Shown here piece after piece: positions 1-9,978 of a stretch of 64,000 bases of DNA. A program made the translations under genes and the position numbers. Origin of the DNA: Bradyrhizobium liaoningense (GTDB taxonomy: Bacteria > Pseudomonadota > Alphaproteobacteria > Rhizobiales > Xanthobacteraceae). Position 1 is the stretch's first letter. Every line of letters begins with the position of its first letter. Under the pieces are notes generated by a model. It saw only the letters and a list, made by a program, of their open reading frames with translations, had not been told where the DNA came from and did no database searches. Location: positions 496,001 through 560,000 of the forward strand of contig NZ_JAFCJS010000004.1 of NCBI RefSeq assembly GCF_018130825.1, in the 5' to 3' direction.

Positions 1-1
1 C

Positions 2-1219
2 GCGCTGCGGCGCGGCCATGTCGCCGCGGAAGCCTTCGGCGTGCACACGCCGCGGGCCAAGCTGCTGGTGTTCATCCATGCCGCGGTGCTGGCCGGGCTT
101 TCGGGGTGGCTCTACGCGCATCTTCAGCGCGCGGTGAACCCGACGCCGTTCGGCGCGCATATGGGCATCGAATATCTCTTCATCGCGGTGGTCGGCGGCG
201 CCGGCTATGTCTGGGGCGGCGTGCTCGGCGCGGCGATCGTCGTGATCCTGAAAGAGGTGCTGCAAAGCTATCTGCCGCTGATCCTGCCCGGCTCCGGCCA
301 GGTCGAGACCATCGTGTTCGGCATCATGCTGGTGGCGCTGCTGCAGCTCGCCCCCGGCGGCCTCTGGCCCTGGCTGATCTCCTTCCTGCCCGAGCGCACC
401 AGCGGCAAGAAGCCCGACACCTCGCTGAAGCTCGAGCAGCGCAGCCGCGCGCCCGCCGAGGCCGGCGTGCTGCTTCAGGTCGAAAAAGCGCGCAAGCAAT
501 TCGGCGGCGTGGTCGCGGTCAACAACGTCTCCTTCGACGTCCAGGCCAAGGAGATCGTCGCGCTGATCGGGCCGAACGGCGCCGGCAAGAGCACAACCTT
601 CAACCTGATCACCGGCGTGCTGTCGGCCACATCAGGCTCGATCTCGGTGCTCGGCAAGAAGGTCGACAAGGCGCCGCCGCAGGAGATCGTCAAGCTCGGC
701 ATCAGCAGGACCTTCCAGCACGTCAAGCTGGTCCCCGACATGACGGTGCTGGAGAACGTCGCGATCGGCGCGCATCTGCGCGGCCATTCCGGCCCCATCG
801 CGTCGATGCTGCGGCTCGACCGCGCTGACGAAGCCAAGCTGCTCGCGGAAGCCGCACGGCAGATCGAGCGCGTCGGCCTCGCCGAGCAGATGCATCAGCT
901 CGCAGGTTCGCTCTCGCTGGGCCAGCAGCGCATCGTCGAGATCGCCCGCGCGCTCTGCGTCGATCCGATGCTGCTGCTGCTCGACGAGCCGGCCGCGGGC
1001 CTGCGCCACATGGAGAAGCAGCGCCTCGCCGCGCTGCTCCGCGAGCTCCGCGACGGCGGCATGTCCGTCCTTTTGGTCGAGCACGACATGGGTTTCGTGA
1101 TGAACCTCGCCGACCGCATCGTGGTGCTCGATTTCGGCACCAAGATCGCGGAAGGCACGCCCGCGACGATCAAGACCAATCCCGAAGTGATCAAGGCCTA
1201 TCTCGGAGTGGCGGCATGA
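2..1219 (+). CDS. Branched-chain-type ABC importer, LivM permease-LivG ATPase fusion (5' truncated)
   Basis: The reading frame is already open at base 2, so the N-terminal part lies outside the window. The first ~120 visible residues are the end of a LivM-type permease with hydrophobic helices. After a ~30-residue linker a complete LivG-type ATPase follows: Walker [10 protein letters not shown], signature LSLGQQR, Walker B LLLLDEP, and the switch histidine in VEHD. Permease and ATPase are therefore one polypeptide in the inner membrane. It overlaps the next gene by 4 bases (ATGA), so the two are co-translated. The nearby aromatic-acid genes suggest the cargo is an aromatic acid rather than an amino acid, as in the CouPSTU importer of R. 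palustris; that is inference. Confidence 0.9.
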   Translation, partial: ALRRGHVAAEAFGVHTPRAKLLVFIHAAVLAGLSGWLYAHLQRAVNPTPFGAHMGIEYLFIAVVGGAGYVWGGVLGAAIVVILKEVLQSYLPLILPGSGQVETIVFGIMLVALLQLAPGGLWPWLISFLPERTSGKKPDTSLKLEQRSRAPAEAGVLLQVEKARKQFGGVVAVNNVSFDVQAKEIVALIGPNGAGKSTTFNLITGVLSATSGSISVLGKKVDKAPPQEIVKLGISRTFQHVKLVPDMTVLENVAIGAHLRGHSGPIASMLRLDRADEAKLLAEAARQIERVGLAEQMHQLAGSLSLGQQRIVEIARALCVDPMLLLLDEPAAGLRHMEKQRLAALLRELRDGGMSVLLVEHDMGFVMNLADRIVVLDFGTKIAEGTPATIKTNPEVIKAYLGVAA

Positions 1220-1947
1220 GCGCGCTGTTGTCCGTCACCGATGCCCACGTCGCCTATGGCAAGGTCGAGGCCGTGCGCTCGGTCTCGCTGGAGGTCGGCG
1301 CCAACCAGATCGTCACCATCGTCGGCGCCAACGGCGCCGGCAAGACCACGCTGCTCTCGGCCATCATGGGCATCCTGCCACTGAAGGGCCGCGTCGCCTT
1401 TGCCGGGCAGGATCTCGCCCGGCTCGACATCGAGGATCGCGTCGCGATGGGCCTCGGCCTCGTCCCCGAGCACCGCGAATTGTTCGTGACCATGAATGTC
1501 GAGGACAATCTCGAGCTCGGCGCCTTCCGCATCGAGCGGAGCCGGGCGAAGTCCTCGATCGAGCGGGTCTATGCGCTGTTTCCGCGGCTCAAGGAGCGGC
1601 GCAAGCAGCTCGCCGGCACGCTCTCCGGCGGCGAGCAGCAGATGCTGGCGATGGGCCGCGCGCTGATGGGCGAGCCGAAGCTCCTGATGCTGGACGAGCC
1701 GAGCCTAGGCCTCGCCCCGATCATCGTCGCCGACATCTTCCGCATCATCACCGAGCTCCGCGCCGCCGGCGTCTCCGTGCTGCTGGTCGAGCAGAACGCG
1801 CAGGCCGCGCTGAAGATCGCGGACCAGGCCTATGTGATGGAGCTCGGCGAGTTCGTGCTCAGCGGCAAGGCCAGCGACATCGCCGCGAACGAGCGGGTTG
1901 CGGCGAGCTATCTCGGCTTCCAGCACGAAGGCGCGAGCGTGATCTGA
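1216..1947 (+). CDS. Branched-chain-type ABC importer ATP-binding protein (LivF family)
   Basis: This is a 243-residue cytoplasmic ATPase of the LivF family, full length for the family. Walker A is GANGAGKTT near residue 35, the signature is LSGGEQQM, Walker B is LLMLDEP, and the switch histidine position reads VEQN (Q instead of H), which is normal for LivF. The ATG overlaps the stop of the fused permease-ATPase. It would pair with the LivG half to power the importer. The matching periplasmic binding protein may be the one at 13965-15116, which has no transporter genes of its own beside it. Confidence 0.93.
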   Translation: MSALLSVTDAHVAYGKVEAVRSVSLEVGANQIVTIVGANGAGKTTLLSAIMGILPLKGRVAFAGQDLARLDIEDRVAMGLGLVPEHRELFVTMNVEDNLELGAFRIERSRAKSSIERVYALFPRLKERRKQLAGTLSGGEQQMLAMGRALMGEPKLLMLDEPSLGLAPIIVADIFRIITELRAAGVSVLLVEQNAQAALKIADQAYVMELGEFVLSGKASDIAANERVAASYLGFQHEGASVI

Positions 1948-1952
1948 TTTCT

Positions 1953-2116
1953 CTTACCCTCCCCTGGAGGGGGAGGGTCGCTTCGCATGGAGCGAAGCGA
2001 AATGCGAAGCGGGGTGGGGTGAAGGTCTCTCCCCGCGCACAGTTCCCGTGTTGAGAGATCACCCCACCCCGCTCGCGCTTCGCGCGATCGACCCTCCCCC
2101 TCCAGGGGAGGGTAAG
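1953..2116. repeat. Long palindromic intergenic repeat (TACCCTCCCC type)
   Basis: Perfect 28-bp inverted arms (1953-1980 and 2089-2116) enclose a partly complementary core. The repeat lies between the LivF gene and a convergent gene, so its transcript can fold into a long hairpin that may end transcription from both sides. A short relative occurs at 9216-9243. Confidence 0.85.
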
Positions 2117-2127
2117 CGAGCAGCGGC

Positions 2128-2763
2128 TTATGTCGTAACCTTTGTCGTTCCCTTCTCACCCTTCAACGACGCGACCTCCGCTTCCAGCTCTGCGATCCGC
2201 TGATCCCGCGCCGCCAGCGCCGCGGCGACATCCGGGGCGTCGAACTTCTGCGGAATGTGCTGCGGGCAGTTGGTGTCCCAGGCCGCGATCTTGAAGAGGA
2301 TGACCTGCTCCGGCCGGGCGCGATATCCCTTCGGCATCAGCGACGTCGTCAGCGCCTCGTCGTCCTCGACCACATGGGCCTCGCCCCAGATCTTGACCCG
2401 GCGGCGATGGGCGTAGTCCATCACGAAGATGTAGGCCTTGGGGTTCTCGGACAGATTTCCCTGGGTGATGTATTGCCGGTTGCCGGAATAGTCGGTGAAG
2501 GCGAGCGTCTGCTTGTCCAGTACCTTCAAGAACCCCTTCGGGCCGCCGCGGTGCTGGATGTAGGGCTGCCCATCGGCCGAGGCCGTCGCAAAGTAGAAGC
2601 TGTTGGCGTCGGCCAGGAACGCCGCGAGGTTCTCGTCGACCTCGGTGCGCCATCCCCGCTGCTCGGCATGAGCATAGCCCTCGCGCGATCCCTTTCGGGT
2701 CTGGATCGATTTCACCGCCGGCGAGAAGGCAACGTCGCTGGCATAGGTATGTACGGCAGTCAT
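2128..2763 (-). CDS. Pyridoxamine 5'-phosphate oxidase-like flavin/heme-binding family protein
   Basis: The 211-residue protein has a split-barrel PNPOx-like fold (about residues 40-165). Typical segments are FYFATASADGQPYIQHRG, LAFTDYSGN and RVKIWGEAHVV. The last ~30 residues form a short coiled coil (ARDQRIAELEAEVASLKG), probably for oligomerisation. Family members bind FMN, F420 or heme and reduce diverse small molecules; the substrate here is unknown. ATG 2763 follows an AGGAGA ribosome site. It is divergent from a LysR regulator 115 bases away, which is its likely controller. It is not pdxH itself, because it lacks the PdxH C-terminal domain. Confidence 0.82.
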   Translation of the reverse strand: MTAVHTYASDVAFSPAVKSIQTRKGSREGYAHAEQRGWRTEVDENLAAFLADANSFYFATASADGQPYIQHRGGPKGFLKVLDKQTLAFTDYSGNRQYITQGNLSENPKAYIFVMDYAHRRRVKIWGEAHVVEDDEALTTSLMPKGYRARPEQVILFKIAAWDTNCPQHIPQKFDAPDVAAALAARDQRIAELEAEVASLKGEKGTTKVTT

Positions 2764-2861
2764 CGGAACATCTCCTGAAATTCCGGCGCATCTCTGCGTC
2801 TTCGGTTGCAGAGATGGACCTTTCGGCTCTTAAAACAATCGACCGCCTTGACACTTCATCG

Positions 2862-2876
2862 TTGCGATATATGCAA
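2862..2876. promoter_or_regulatory. Putative LysR-type operator
   Basis: The TTGC-N7-GCAA inverted repeat contains the T-N11-A core of LysR-type boxes. It lies in the shared promoter region, immediately before the lysR start and ~100 bases from the divergent PNPOx-like gene, as expected for an autoregulatory site. Confidence 0.5.
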
Positions 2877-2878
2877 TA

Positions 2879-3769
2879 ATGTCCATGGACCGCCTGGAAG
2901 CCATGCACGTCTTCGTCACCGTCGCCGATCTGCGCGGCTTCGCGCCGGCGGCGCGCAAACTGCGGCTGTCGCCGTCGGCGGTGACGCGGCTGATCGCGGC
3001 ACTGGAGGAGCATCTCGGCGCGCGGCTGCTGCAGCGGACCACGCGGCAGGTGAGGCTGACCGATGTCGGCACGCGGTACCTCGAGCGCGCGCGGCGCATT
3101 CTCGCCGATGTCGAGGAGGCCGATGGCTCGGCGCGGCAGGAGCGCAACCGGCCGAGCGGGCGGCTGGTGGTGTCGGCACCGGTCGGCTTCGGCCGGCTGC
3201 ATGTCGGGCCGGTCATGACCGCCTATCTCAAGCGCTATCCCGACGTCGCCGCCGAGCTCAGGCTGTCGGACAACCTCGTCAATCTCGTGGAGGATGCCGT
3301 CGATGCCGCCGTGCGGATCGGCCATCTCGCCGATTCCTCGCTGGTGGCGCGCCAGGTCGGCGAGATGCGGCGGATAGTGGTGGCGACACCAGGCTACCTG
3401 AAGCGCCATGGCGAGCCGAAGACGCCGGAGGCGCTGGTCGATCACCAGACCATCCAGTTCGGTCCCACCGCCAGCTGGCATTTCGTGCAGGACGGCCGCG
3501 ATATCGAGGTGACGCCGTCACCGCGCTTCACCAGCAACAGCGCCGACGCAGCGCTGCAATATGCCGAGGCCGGCGGCGGCGTGACGCGCGTGCTGGCCTA
3601 TCAGGCCGCGGAGAGCCTGAAGCGCGGACGGCTGAAAATCGTGCTGGCGAAATACGAGCAGCCGGCGCTGCCGATCCACATCGTCTACCCGACCTCGCGC
3701 CTGCTCTCGGCCAAGGTGCGCGCGTTCATCGACCTCGTGGTGGAGACGGCGGAGTGGCGGTTTGGGTGA
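2879..3769 (+). CDS. LysR-family transcriptional regulator
   Basis: The 296-residue protein has an N-terminal winged HTH (about residues 5-65, with RKLRLSPSAVTRLIAALE as recognition region) and a periplasmic-binding-like effector domain (about 90-295) with the segment RIGHLADSSLVARQVG typical of the CrgA/PP2551-type group. ATG 2879 or ATG 2885 could start it; they differ by two residues. It is divergent from the PNPOx-like gene and probably controls that gene and itself. The effector is unknown. Confidence 0.9.
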   Translation: MSMDRLEAMHVFVTVADLRGFAPAARKLRLSPSAVTRLIAALEEHLGARLLQRTTRQVRLTDVGTRYLERARRILADVEEADGSARQERNRPSGRLVVSAPVGFGRLHVGPVMTAYLKRYPDVAAELRLSDNLVNLVEDAVDAAVRIGHLADSSLVARQVGEMRRIVVATPGYLKRHGEPKTPEALVDHQTIQFGPTASWHFVQDGRDIEVTPSPRFTSNSADAALQYAEAGGGVTRVLAYQAAESLKRGRLKIVLAKYEQPALPIHIVYPTSRLLSAKVRAFIDLVVETAEWRFG

Positions 3770-3773
3770 GGAT

Positions 3774-3911
3774 CTCGTGTCCCGGACGCGCTGCAGCGTG
3801 CAACGCTGCTGCGCAGAGCCGGGAGCCAGAAGGCAGCAGAGTACCATGTAGACGCATGGGTCCCGGCTCTGCGGAGCGGCACTTCGCGCCGCACCGCGTC
3901 CGGGACACGAG
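3774..3911. repeat. Palindromic intergenic repeat (GTGTCCCGGACGCG type)
   Basis: Inverted arms CTCGTGTCCCGGACGCG (3774-3790) and its complement (3895-3911) enclose a further self-complementary core (CAGAGCCGGGA against TCCCGGCTCTG). It fills the space between the convergent lysR and thioesterase genes. Confidence 0.8.
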
Positions 3912-3917
3912 AGAGCA

Positions 3918-4337
3918 TCACCCTTTCTTCGGCACTACGCGGAACGTGCCGCTCGCGCGCGCGATCACGATGTCGTCGGCCTTGATCAGGCACTGCGCGA
4001 AACAGATCGTCTTGCCGGTCTTGATCACGTCGCTCTCGATCGAACACCACTGGCCGATCTCCGCGGAGCCGACGAAATCGACCGAGAGCGAGACCGTCAC
4101 GAACGACGTGGTCCAGCCCGTCGCCTGCGCGCAGCTATAGCCCATGGCATTGTCGGCGAGCGCGGCGATGAGGCCGCCATGGATCAGGCCGCGGCCGTTG
4201 GTATGGGGCCTGGCCAGCCGGAGGCCGATGATGACGGCCTTGTCGGTGTTCTTCGCGTAGAGCGGCTCCCAGGGCTCGGTGAGTGGGCTCTTGCGAAAGA
4301 GCGGCTCGAAGCCGTCGGGGATGTCGGTGGACGTCAT
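3918..4337 (-). CDS. PaaI-type hotdog-fold thioesterase
   Basis: From ATG 4337 the protein has 139 residues; an ATG at 4367 and a GTG at 4394 are possible longer starts, none with a strong ribosome site. It is a single hotdog domain with the PaaI-type motif GRGLIHGGLIAALADNAMGY, whose HGG and nearby Asp are the usual active-site region, followed by TVSLSVDFVGSA. Such enzymes hydrolyse aryl- or acyl-CoA esters in the cytoplasm. Its place among aromatic-acid genes suggests rescue of CoA from stalled aryl-CoA intermediates (inference). Confidence 0.82.
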   Translation of the reverse strand: MTSTDIPDGFEPLFRKSPLTEPWEPLYAKNTDKAVIIGLRLARPHTNGRGLIHGGLIAALADNAMGYSCAQATGWTTSFVTVSLSVDFVGSAEIGQWCSIESDVIKTGKTICFAQCLIKADDIVIARASGTFRVVPKKG

Positions 4338-4466
4338 GGCTGTCTCGCGTTGCTGTGTCGCCGGCATTGAACGCGATGTGGATGACAGTTTCACCGCCTA
4401 CAAAGTTTTAAACGGAATTTGCGCGGGCGTTTGAAATGGGCGGCGGCGCTATCGCAAGCAGAGGCC

Positions 4467-4581
4467 GTAGGGTGGGTTAGCCGAAGGCGTAACCCACCAC
4501 CGTCTGTATCCGCGGAAGCAGAAGAGGTGGGTTACGCCGAGCAGCTGCGCTTCGCGCAGCCGCGCGGCTAACCCACCCTAC
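4467..4581. repeat. Palindromic intergenic repeat (GTAGGGTGGGTTAG type)
   Basis: Arms GTAGGGTGGGTTAG (4467-4480) and CTAACCCACCCTAC (4568-4581) bracket inner complementary blocks (CGTAACCCACC against GGTGGGTTACG). A close copy is at 56340-56450. Confidence 0.85.
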
Positions 4582-4613
4582 AGGACCGTCGTTGCCGCCC
4601 TAAAACGCCAGCG

Positions 4614-4706
4614 CCGTAGGGTGGGCAAAGCGAAGCGTGCCCACGAGCTTTCGCGATCATAGGAAGATCGTGGGCACGGCGCTTTGCGCCTTTGCCCACC
4701 CTACGG
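4614..4706. repeat. Palindromic intergenic repeat (GTAGGGTGGGCAAAG type)
   Basis: Arms CCGTAGGGTGGGCAAAG and its complement enclose CGTGCCCAC against GTGGGCACG. It is adjacent to the previous element and shares its outer arm; a near copy lies at 59086-59173. Confidence 0.85.
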
Positions 4707-4722
4707 CACCGACGGTGCCGCC

Positions 4723-5962
<1,240 letters not shown>

Positions 5963-6062
5963 GTTGGGCAAAAGGGGAGAGCGCGTCGCGCGGGCAGCGA
6001 CAAATCCATGCAACATGGCTGACGTAGATGTCGTGTCAGTTCCGGCTTGAACGTGCCGACCA

Positions 6063-6084
6063 ATTATATAACATGTTAAATAAT
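6063..6084. promoter_or_regulatory. AT-rich palindromic operator upstream of the TRAP operon
   Basis: A 22-bp palindrome with one mismatched pair, centred on TAACATGTTA, ends 49 bases before the TRAP binding-protein start. Its left half TTATATAACAT nearly matches TTATACAACAT at 9946-9956 before the crotonase gene, which suggests one regulator for both. Confidence 0.6.
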
Positions 6085-6132
6085 GAGCCCGGGCCAACGA
6101 AGCCCGGCTTTGAAAAGAGGGAGAGACGCGTG

Positions 6133-7149
6133 ATGAGAAAAGCCTGTCTGGCTTTGCTGCTGGCAGCAAGCGTGACGCCTGCATTTGCGCAGGACAAGAC
6201 TTTCGACCTGAAGGTCTCGCACTGGGTGCCGGCGTCGCACCCGCTGCAAAAATCGCTGGAAGACTGGGTGGCCGCGGTGAACAAGGATTCCGGCGGCACC
6301 ATTACCGGCAAGGTGTTTCCGGCCCAGCAGCTCGGCAAGGCGTTCGACCATTACGACATGGCGCGCGACGGCATCGCCGACGTCACCTACGTCAATCCCG
6401 GCTACCAGCCCGGCCGTTTCCCGATCATCGGCGCCGGCGAATTGCCGTTCCTGATCTCGGATGCCAAGGGCGGCTCGATGGGGCTCGATGCCTGGTATCG
6501 CAAATATGCCGAGAAGGAGATGAAGGACGTCAAATATTGCCTCGCCTTCGTCCACTCGCCGTCCTCCTTCCATTCCAAGACCAAGAAGATCGTGATGCCG
6601 GAGGACGTGAAGGGCCTGAAGATCCGTCCCGCCCACGCCACCATGGCCAACTTCGTCACCTCGCTCGGCGGCACCAATGTGCAGTCTTCCGCGCCCGAAG
6701 TCCGCGACATCATCGAACGCGGCGTCGCCGACGGTGTCACCTTCCCCTGGGGCTCCCTCGTGCTGTTCGGCATCGACAAGGTGACGAAGTACGACATGGA
6801 GGCGCCGCTCTACACCACGACCTTCGTCTTCGTGATCAACAAGGACAAGTACAACGCGATGTCCGACAAGCAGAAGGCCGCGATCGACAAAAATTGCACG
6901 GTCGAGATGGCCGGCGCGGTCGGCGAGCACTGGGGCAAGTTCGAGGACGGCGGCATCGACAAGATCAAGGCGGAATCCGGCCACGAGGTCTACAAGCTGA
7001 CGCCGGAGCAGATCGCCGCCTGGAAGAAGGCGGCCGAGCCGCTGGTCAAGACCTGGGGTGAGGGCGCCAAGAAGGCCGGCGCCGATCCCGATGCGGCGCT
7101 TAGCGAGCTGAAGGCGTCGCTGAAGAAGTACAACGCGCTGGCGGAGTGA
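6133..7149 (+). CDS. TRAP transporter periplasmic binding protein (DctP family), probably aromatic-acid uptake
   Basis: The 338-residue precursor starts with a clear Sec signal peptide (MRKACLALLLAASVTPAFA, cut before QDK). ATG 6133 follows GAGGGAGAG. The mature part is a DctP-fold solute receptor with SHWVPASHPL near its start and GLKIRPAHATMANFV, in which the arginine is the conserved carboxylate-binding residue. It begins a TRAP operon with a 217-base, hairpin-rich gap before the membrane genes. The neighbouring hydroxycinnamate genes suggest an aromatic acid as ligand, as for TarP of R. palustris (inference from family and context). Confidence 0.9.
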   Translation: MRKACLALLLAASVTPAFAQDKTFDLKVSHWVPASHPLQKSLEDWVAAVNKDSGGTITGKVFPAQQLGKAFDHYDMARDGIADVTYVNPGYQPGRFPIIGAGELPFLISDAKGGSMGLDAWYRKYAEKEMKDVKYCLAFVHSPSSFHSKTKKIVMPEDVKGLKIRPAHATMANFVTSLGGTNVQSSAPEVRDIIERGVADGVTFPWGSLVLFGIDKVTKYDMEAPLYTTTFVFVINKDKYNAMSDKQKAAIDKNCTVEMAGAVGEHWGKFEDGGIDKIKAESGHEVYKLTPEQIAAWKKAAEPLVKTWGEGAKKAGADPDAALSELKASLKKYNALAE

Positions 7150-7159
7150 GGCGATGGCA

Positions 7160-7322
7160 GGCTCTCTCTCCCCCTCGCCCCGTTCCTACGGGAAGAGGGT
7201 TGGGGTGAGGGGCTGCGTCCGCAAAGTTGCTGACAGACGGGCTCGCGGAGAGTCCCCCTCACCCGGATTGCATCTCCGATGCAATCCGGCCTCTCCCCGC
7301 ACGCGGGGAGAGGCGGAGTGCG
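7160..7322. repeat. Hairpin-rich repeat inside the TRAP operon
   Basis: Two perfect hairpins stand out. CCGGATTGCATC (7263-7274) pairs with GATGCAATCCGG (7278-7289), and CTCTCCCCGC (7291-7300) pairs with GCGGGGAGAG (7303-7312). Upstream CTCTCTCCCCCTCGCCCC and GGGGTGAGGGG can also pair. Placed between the receptor and permease genes, they could stabilise or trim the receptor mRNA. Confidence 0.8.
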
Positions 7323-7366
7323 CAGCGAGACCGGGATCTATCAATGCCATTACGTAGGAAACTCCC

Positions 7367-7876
7367 ATGAAGCGCGCCTGGATGGATCGCTTTATCGACA
7401 CGATCGAATGGATCGCGGCCGGCTTCGTCGGCATCGTCGCGCTCGACATCTTCCTGTCGGTGCTCTTGCGCAACACGCTGAACTATTCGATCCCCGACTC
7501 TTTCGACATCGGCCGCATGCTGCTCGGCATCCTGATCTTCTGGGGCATCGCGGCGACCTCCTATCGCGGCACCCACATCACGGTCGACCTGGTCTGGGGC
7601 AATGTCGGGCCGCGCTACCAGCGCTGGATCGACGTGTTCGCGACCCTGGTGCTGCTGTTCGTCGTCACCGTGCAGACCTGGACGCTGTTCGACAAGGTCC
7701 GCGGCACCTACAACGACAACGTCCAGACCTTTGACATGCACATGCCGACCTGGCCGTTCTTCGCGGTCGCCTGGATCGGCGACGCCGCGGCCGTGCTGCT
7801 GATCGCGATCCGCACCTACCGCCTGATCTTCCATCCCGAAGACATGCACGATCCCAAATTGAAGGCGACGGAGTAA
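7367..7876 (+). CDS. TRAP transporter small permease (DctQ family)
   Basis: A 169-residue inner-membrane protein with about four hydrophobic helices and the DctQ-type stretch LLRNTLNYSIPDSFDIGRMLLG. The start has AGGAAAC upstream. It partners the large permease that begins two bases after its stop. The loop SYRGTHITVDLVWG is typical of the family. Together with the receptor at 6133-7149 it forms a sodium- or proton-driven importer. Confidence 0.9.
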   Translation: MKRAWMDRFIDTIEWIAAGFVGIVALDIFLSVLLRNTLNYSIPDSFDIGRMLLGILIFWGIAATSYRGTHITVDLVWGNVGPRYQRWIDVFATLVLLFVVTVQTWTLFDKVRGTYNDNVQTFDMHMPTWPFFAVAWIGDAAAVLLIAIRTYRLIFHPEDMHDPKLKATE

Positions 7877-7878
7877 TC

Positions 7879-9198
7879 ATGAGCACCGATGCCGTCGCCT
7901 TAATCGGCTTCGTTTCCCTGTTCGTCCTGATGCTGCTGCGCGTGCCCGTCGGCATGGCGATGGGCCTCGTTGGCGTGTCCGGCTTCGCCTATCTCGTCAA
8001 CGGGACGGCCGCGCTGAAGCTGGTCGGCCAGACCTCGATGCGCACGGTCACCGACTACACGTTCGGCGTCATCCCGATGTTTCTGCTGATGGGCTCGTTC
8101 GTTTCCAATTCCGGCATGAGCCGCGAGCTGTTCCGCGCCGCCAACGGTTTTGTCGGCCACTTGCGCGGCGGGCTCGGCATCGCCACCGTCGGCGCCTGCG
8201 GCGGCTTTGCCGCGATCTGCGGCTCGTCGGTCGCGACCGCCGCGACCTTCTCCGCCGTCGCTTACCCAGAGATGCGCCGCTTCGGTTATCCGCAGTCCTT
8301 CGCCACCGGCGTGATCGCGGCCGGCGGCACGCTGGGGGCGATGCTGCCGCCCTCCACCGTGCTCGCGGTCTACGGCATCATCACCGAGCAGGACATCGGC
8401 AAGCTCTTCATCGCCGGTATCATCCCGGGCCTCCTGGCGATGACCATGTACATGATCACGATCTTCCTGATCGGCTATTTCCGCCCTGATTTTCTGCCCA
8501 AGGGCAAGGTGCTGCCGTGGCGCGAGCGCTTTGCCGGCCTCAAGGACATCTGGGCGCCGGTGCTGCTGTTCATCTTCGTGATCGGCGGCCTCTATGGCCT
8601 GCCCTTCCTGCCGCGCTTCACCCCGACCGAAGCCGGCGGCGTCGGCGCCGCCGGCGCGTTCATCATCGGCGTGGTCACCGGGCGGCTCGACCGCGAGAAG
8701 ATCCTGGCGTCGCTGCTGCAGGCGACGCGCACCGCGGCCGCGGTGTTCACCGTGCTGATCGGCGCGCTGATCTTCGGCTACTTCCTCACGGTGACGCAGA
8801 CGCCGCAGAAGGTGACGGAATTCTTGACCGGCCTCGGCCTCGGCCCCTACGGCGTGCTCGCGCTGATCATGGTGATGTATCTCGTGCTCGGCTGCCTGAT
8901 GGACGCCATGGCGATGATCATCCTGACCGTGCCGATCATCTTCCCCGTCATCACGCATCTGGGCTTCGATCCGATCTGGTTCGGCGTCATCATCGTGATG
9001 ACGGTCGAGCTCGGCCTGATCCATCCGCCGGTGGGCATGAACGTCTTCGTCATCAAGAGTGTGGTGAAGGACGTGTCGTTCTCCACCATCTTCAAGGGCG
9101 TGATCCCGTTCGTGGCAACGGACCTCGTGCGCCTCGTGATCCTGATCGCCTTCCCGCTGCTGGCGACCTGGCTGCCGACGCGGATGATGGCGCATTAG
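7879..9198 (+). CDS. TRAP transporter large permease (DctM family)
   Basis: The 439-residue inner-membrane protein has about 12 predicted helices and the usual DctM length. Family signatures are visible: AICGSSVATAATFSAVAYPEM, GTLGAMLPPSTVLAVYG and ELGLIHPPVGMNVFVIK. It starts two bases after the small permease stop, so translation is coupled. It carries the ion-coupled transport path of the system. Confidence 0.94.
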   Translation: MSTDAVALIGFVSLFVLMLLRVPVGMAMGLVGVSGFAYLVNGTAALKLVGQTSMRTVTDYTFGVIPMFLLMGSFVSNSGMSRELFRAANGFVGHLRGGLGIATVGACGGFAAICGSSVATAATFSAVAYPEMRRFGYPQSFATGVIAAGGTLGAMLPPSTVLAVYGIITEQDIGKLFIAGIIPGLLAMTMYMITIFLIGYFRPDFLPKGKVLPWRERFAGLKDIWAPVLLFIFVIGGLYGLPFLPRFTPTEAGGVGAAGAFIIGVVTGRLDREKILASLLQATRTAAAVFTVLIGALIFGYFLTVTQTPQKVTEFLTGLGLGPYGVLALIMVMYLVLGCLMDAMAMIILTVPIIFPVITHLGFDPIWFGVIIVMTVELGLIHPPVGMNVFVIKSVVKDVSFSTIFKGVIPFVATDLVRLVILIAFPLLATWLPTRMMAH

Positions 9199-9215
9199 CT
9201 GATCGAAGACCGCCA

Positions 9216-9243
9216 CTTACCCTCCCCCTCCAGGGAGGGTAAG
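9216..9243. repeat. Short palindrome (TACCCTCCCC type)
   Basis: CTTACCCTCCC and GGGAGGGTAAG form an 11-bp stem closing on a six-base loop, 18 bases after the TRAP operon. It is a shortened relative of the repeat at 1953-2116 and may act as an operon-end hairpin. Confidence 0.7.
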
Positions 9244-9282
9244 TCGCAGTATCGTTCGTCATAGTCAGTTAAGAGGTGACCG

Positions 9283-9741
9283 ATGACACCGACCCTCGAA
9301 ACCAGATACGTCTTCACCATCACCGCGCGCATCGGCGAGGTCATCACCGCCGGCGAAACCGGCATTGGCGTTCGCCGCATCATTCCGATCATCGGCGGCG
9401 AAGTGACGGGTGCGATCACCGGCAAGGTGCTGCCGTTCGGCGCCGACTTCCAGACCATCCGCCCCAACGAGCTGATCGACCTCGAAGCGAAGTACGCCTT
9501 CGAGACCGACGACGGCGCCGTCGTCTATGTCGAGAACAAGGGCATGCGCTTCGGGCCTGTCGAGCTCCTGCAAAAGCTCAAGCGCGGCGAGCCGGTCGAT
9601 CCCAAGCTGATCTATTTCCGCACGGTGCCGAAGTTCGAGACGGGGCACGAGAGGTATCGCTGGCTGATGCAGCACATTTTCGTTGGCTCAGCGGCGCGGC
9701 ATGCGGATCGCGTCGTGATCGACGTGCATCAGGTGGTGTGA
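9283..9741 (+). CDS. DUF3237 family protein
   Basis: The 152-residue protein matches the DUF3237 (UPF0311) family: an opening LETRYVFTITARIGEV, then GEVTGAITGKVLPFGADFQ and a DGAVVYVENKGMR segment. The family is a small beta-barrel of unknown biochemical role that often sits in aromatic or CoA-ester gene clusters. Here it lies between the TRAP operon and the crotonase gene, on the same strand. There is no signal peptide, so it is cytoplasmic. Confidence 0.85.
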   Translation: MTPTLETRYVFTITARIGEVITAGETGIGVRRIIPIIGGEVTGAITGKVLPFGADFQTIRPNELIDLEAKYAFETDDGAVVYVENKGMRFGPVELLQKLKRGEPVDPKLIYFRTVPKFETGHERYRWLMQHIFVGSAARHADRVVIDVHQVV

Positions 9742-9755
9742 GGGGGCGGGCCGTA

Positions 9756-9876
9756 GTCCCGGCGAAGGCCGGGACCCATACCGCGTGATCTATCGATTGC
9801 GGTCGGTCGGAATACCGAACGACGGGCCTTCGCCAAACTTCTCCCTGGGGGTATGGGTCCCGGCCTTCGCCGGGAC
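9756..9876. repeat. Palindromic intergenic repeat (GTCCCGGCGAAGGCCGGGAC type)
   Basis: Perfect 25-bp inverted arms lie at 9756-9780 and 9852-9876, each itself a hairpin (GTCCCGGC...GCCGGGAC). A second copy is at 52285-52404. Confidence 0.9.
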
Positions 9877-9944
9877 GACACCCAATTTGGAGGACGGCTT
9901 TTGCCCACCTGACCTCAGCCCCCTCCTTGACTCCTCCAAAATTC

Positions 9945-9959
9945 GTTATACAACATAAC
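9945..9959. promoter_or_regulatory. AT-rich inverted repeat upstream of the crotonase-ligase operon
   Basis: GTTAT and ATAAC flank ACAAC, 20 bases before the crotonase start. TTATACAACAT matches 10 of 11 bases of the TRAP operator half-site TTATATAACAT, which makes a shared regulator likely. Confidence 0.5.
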
Positions 9960-9978
9960 TATTCTGATAAGGACGCAA

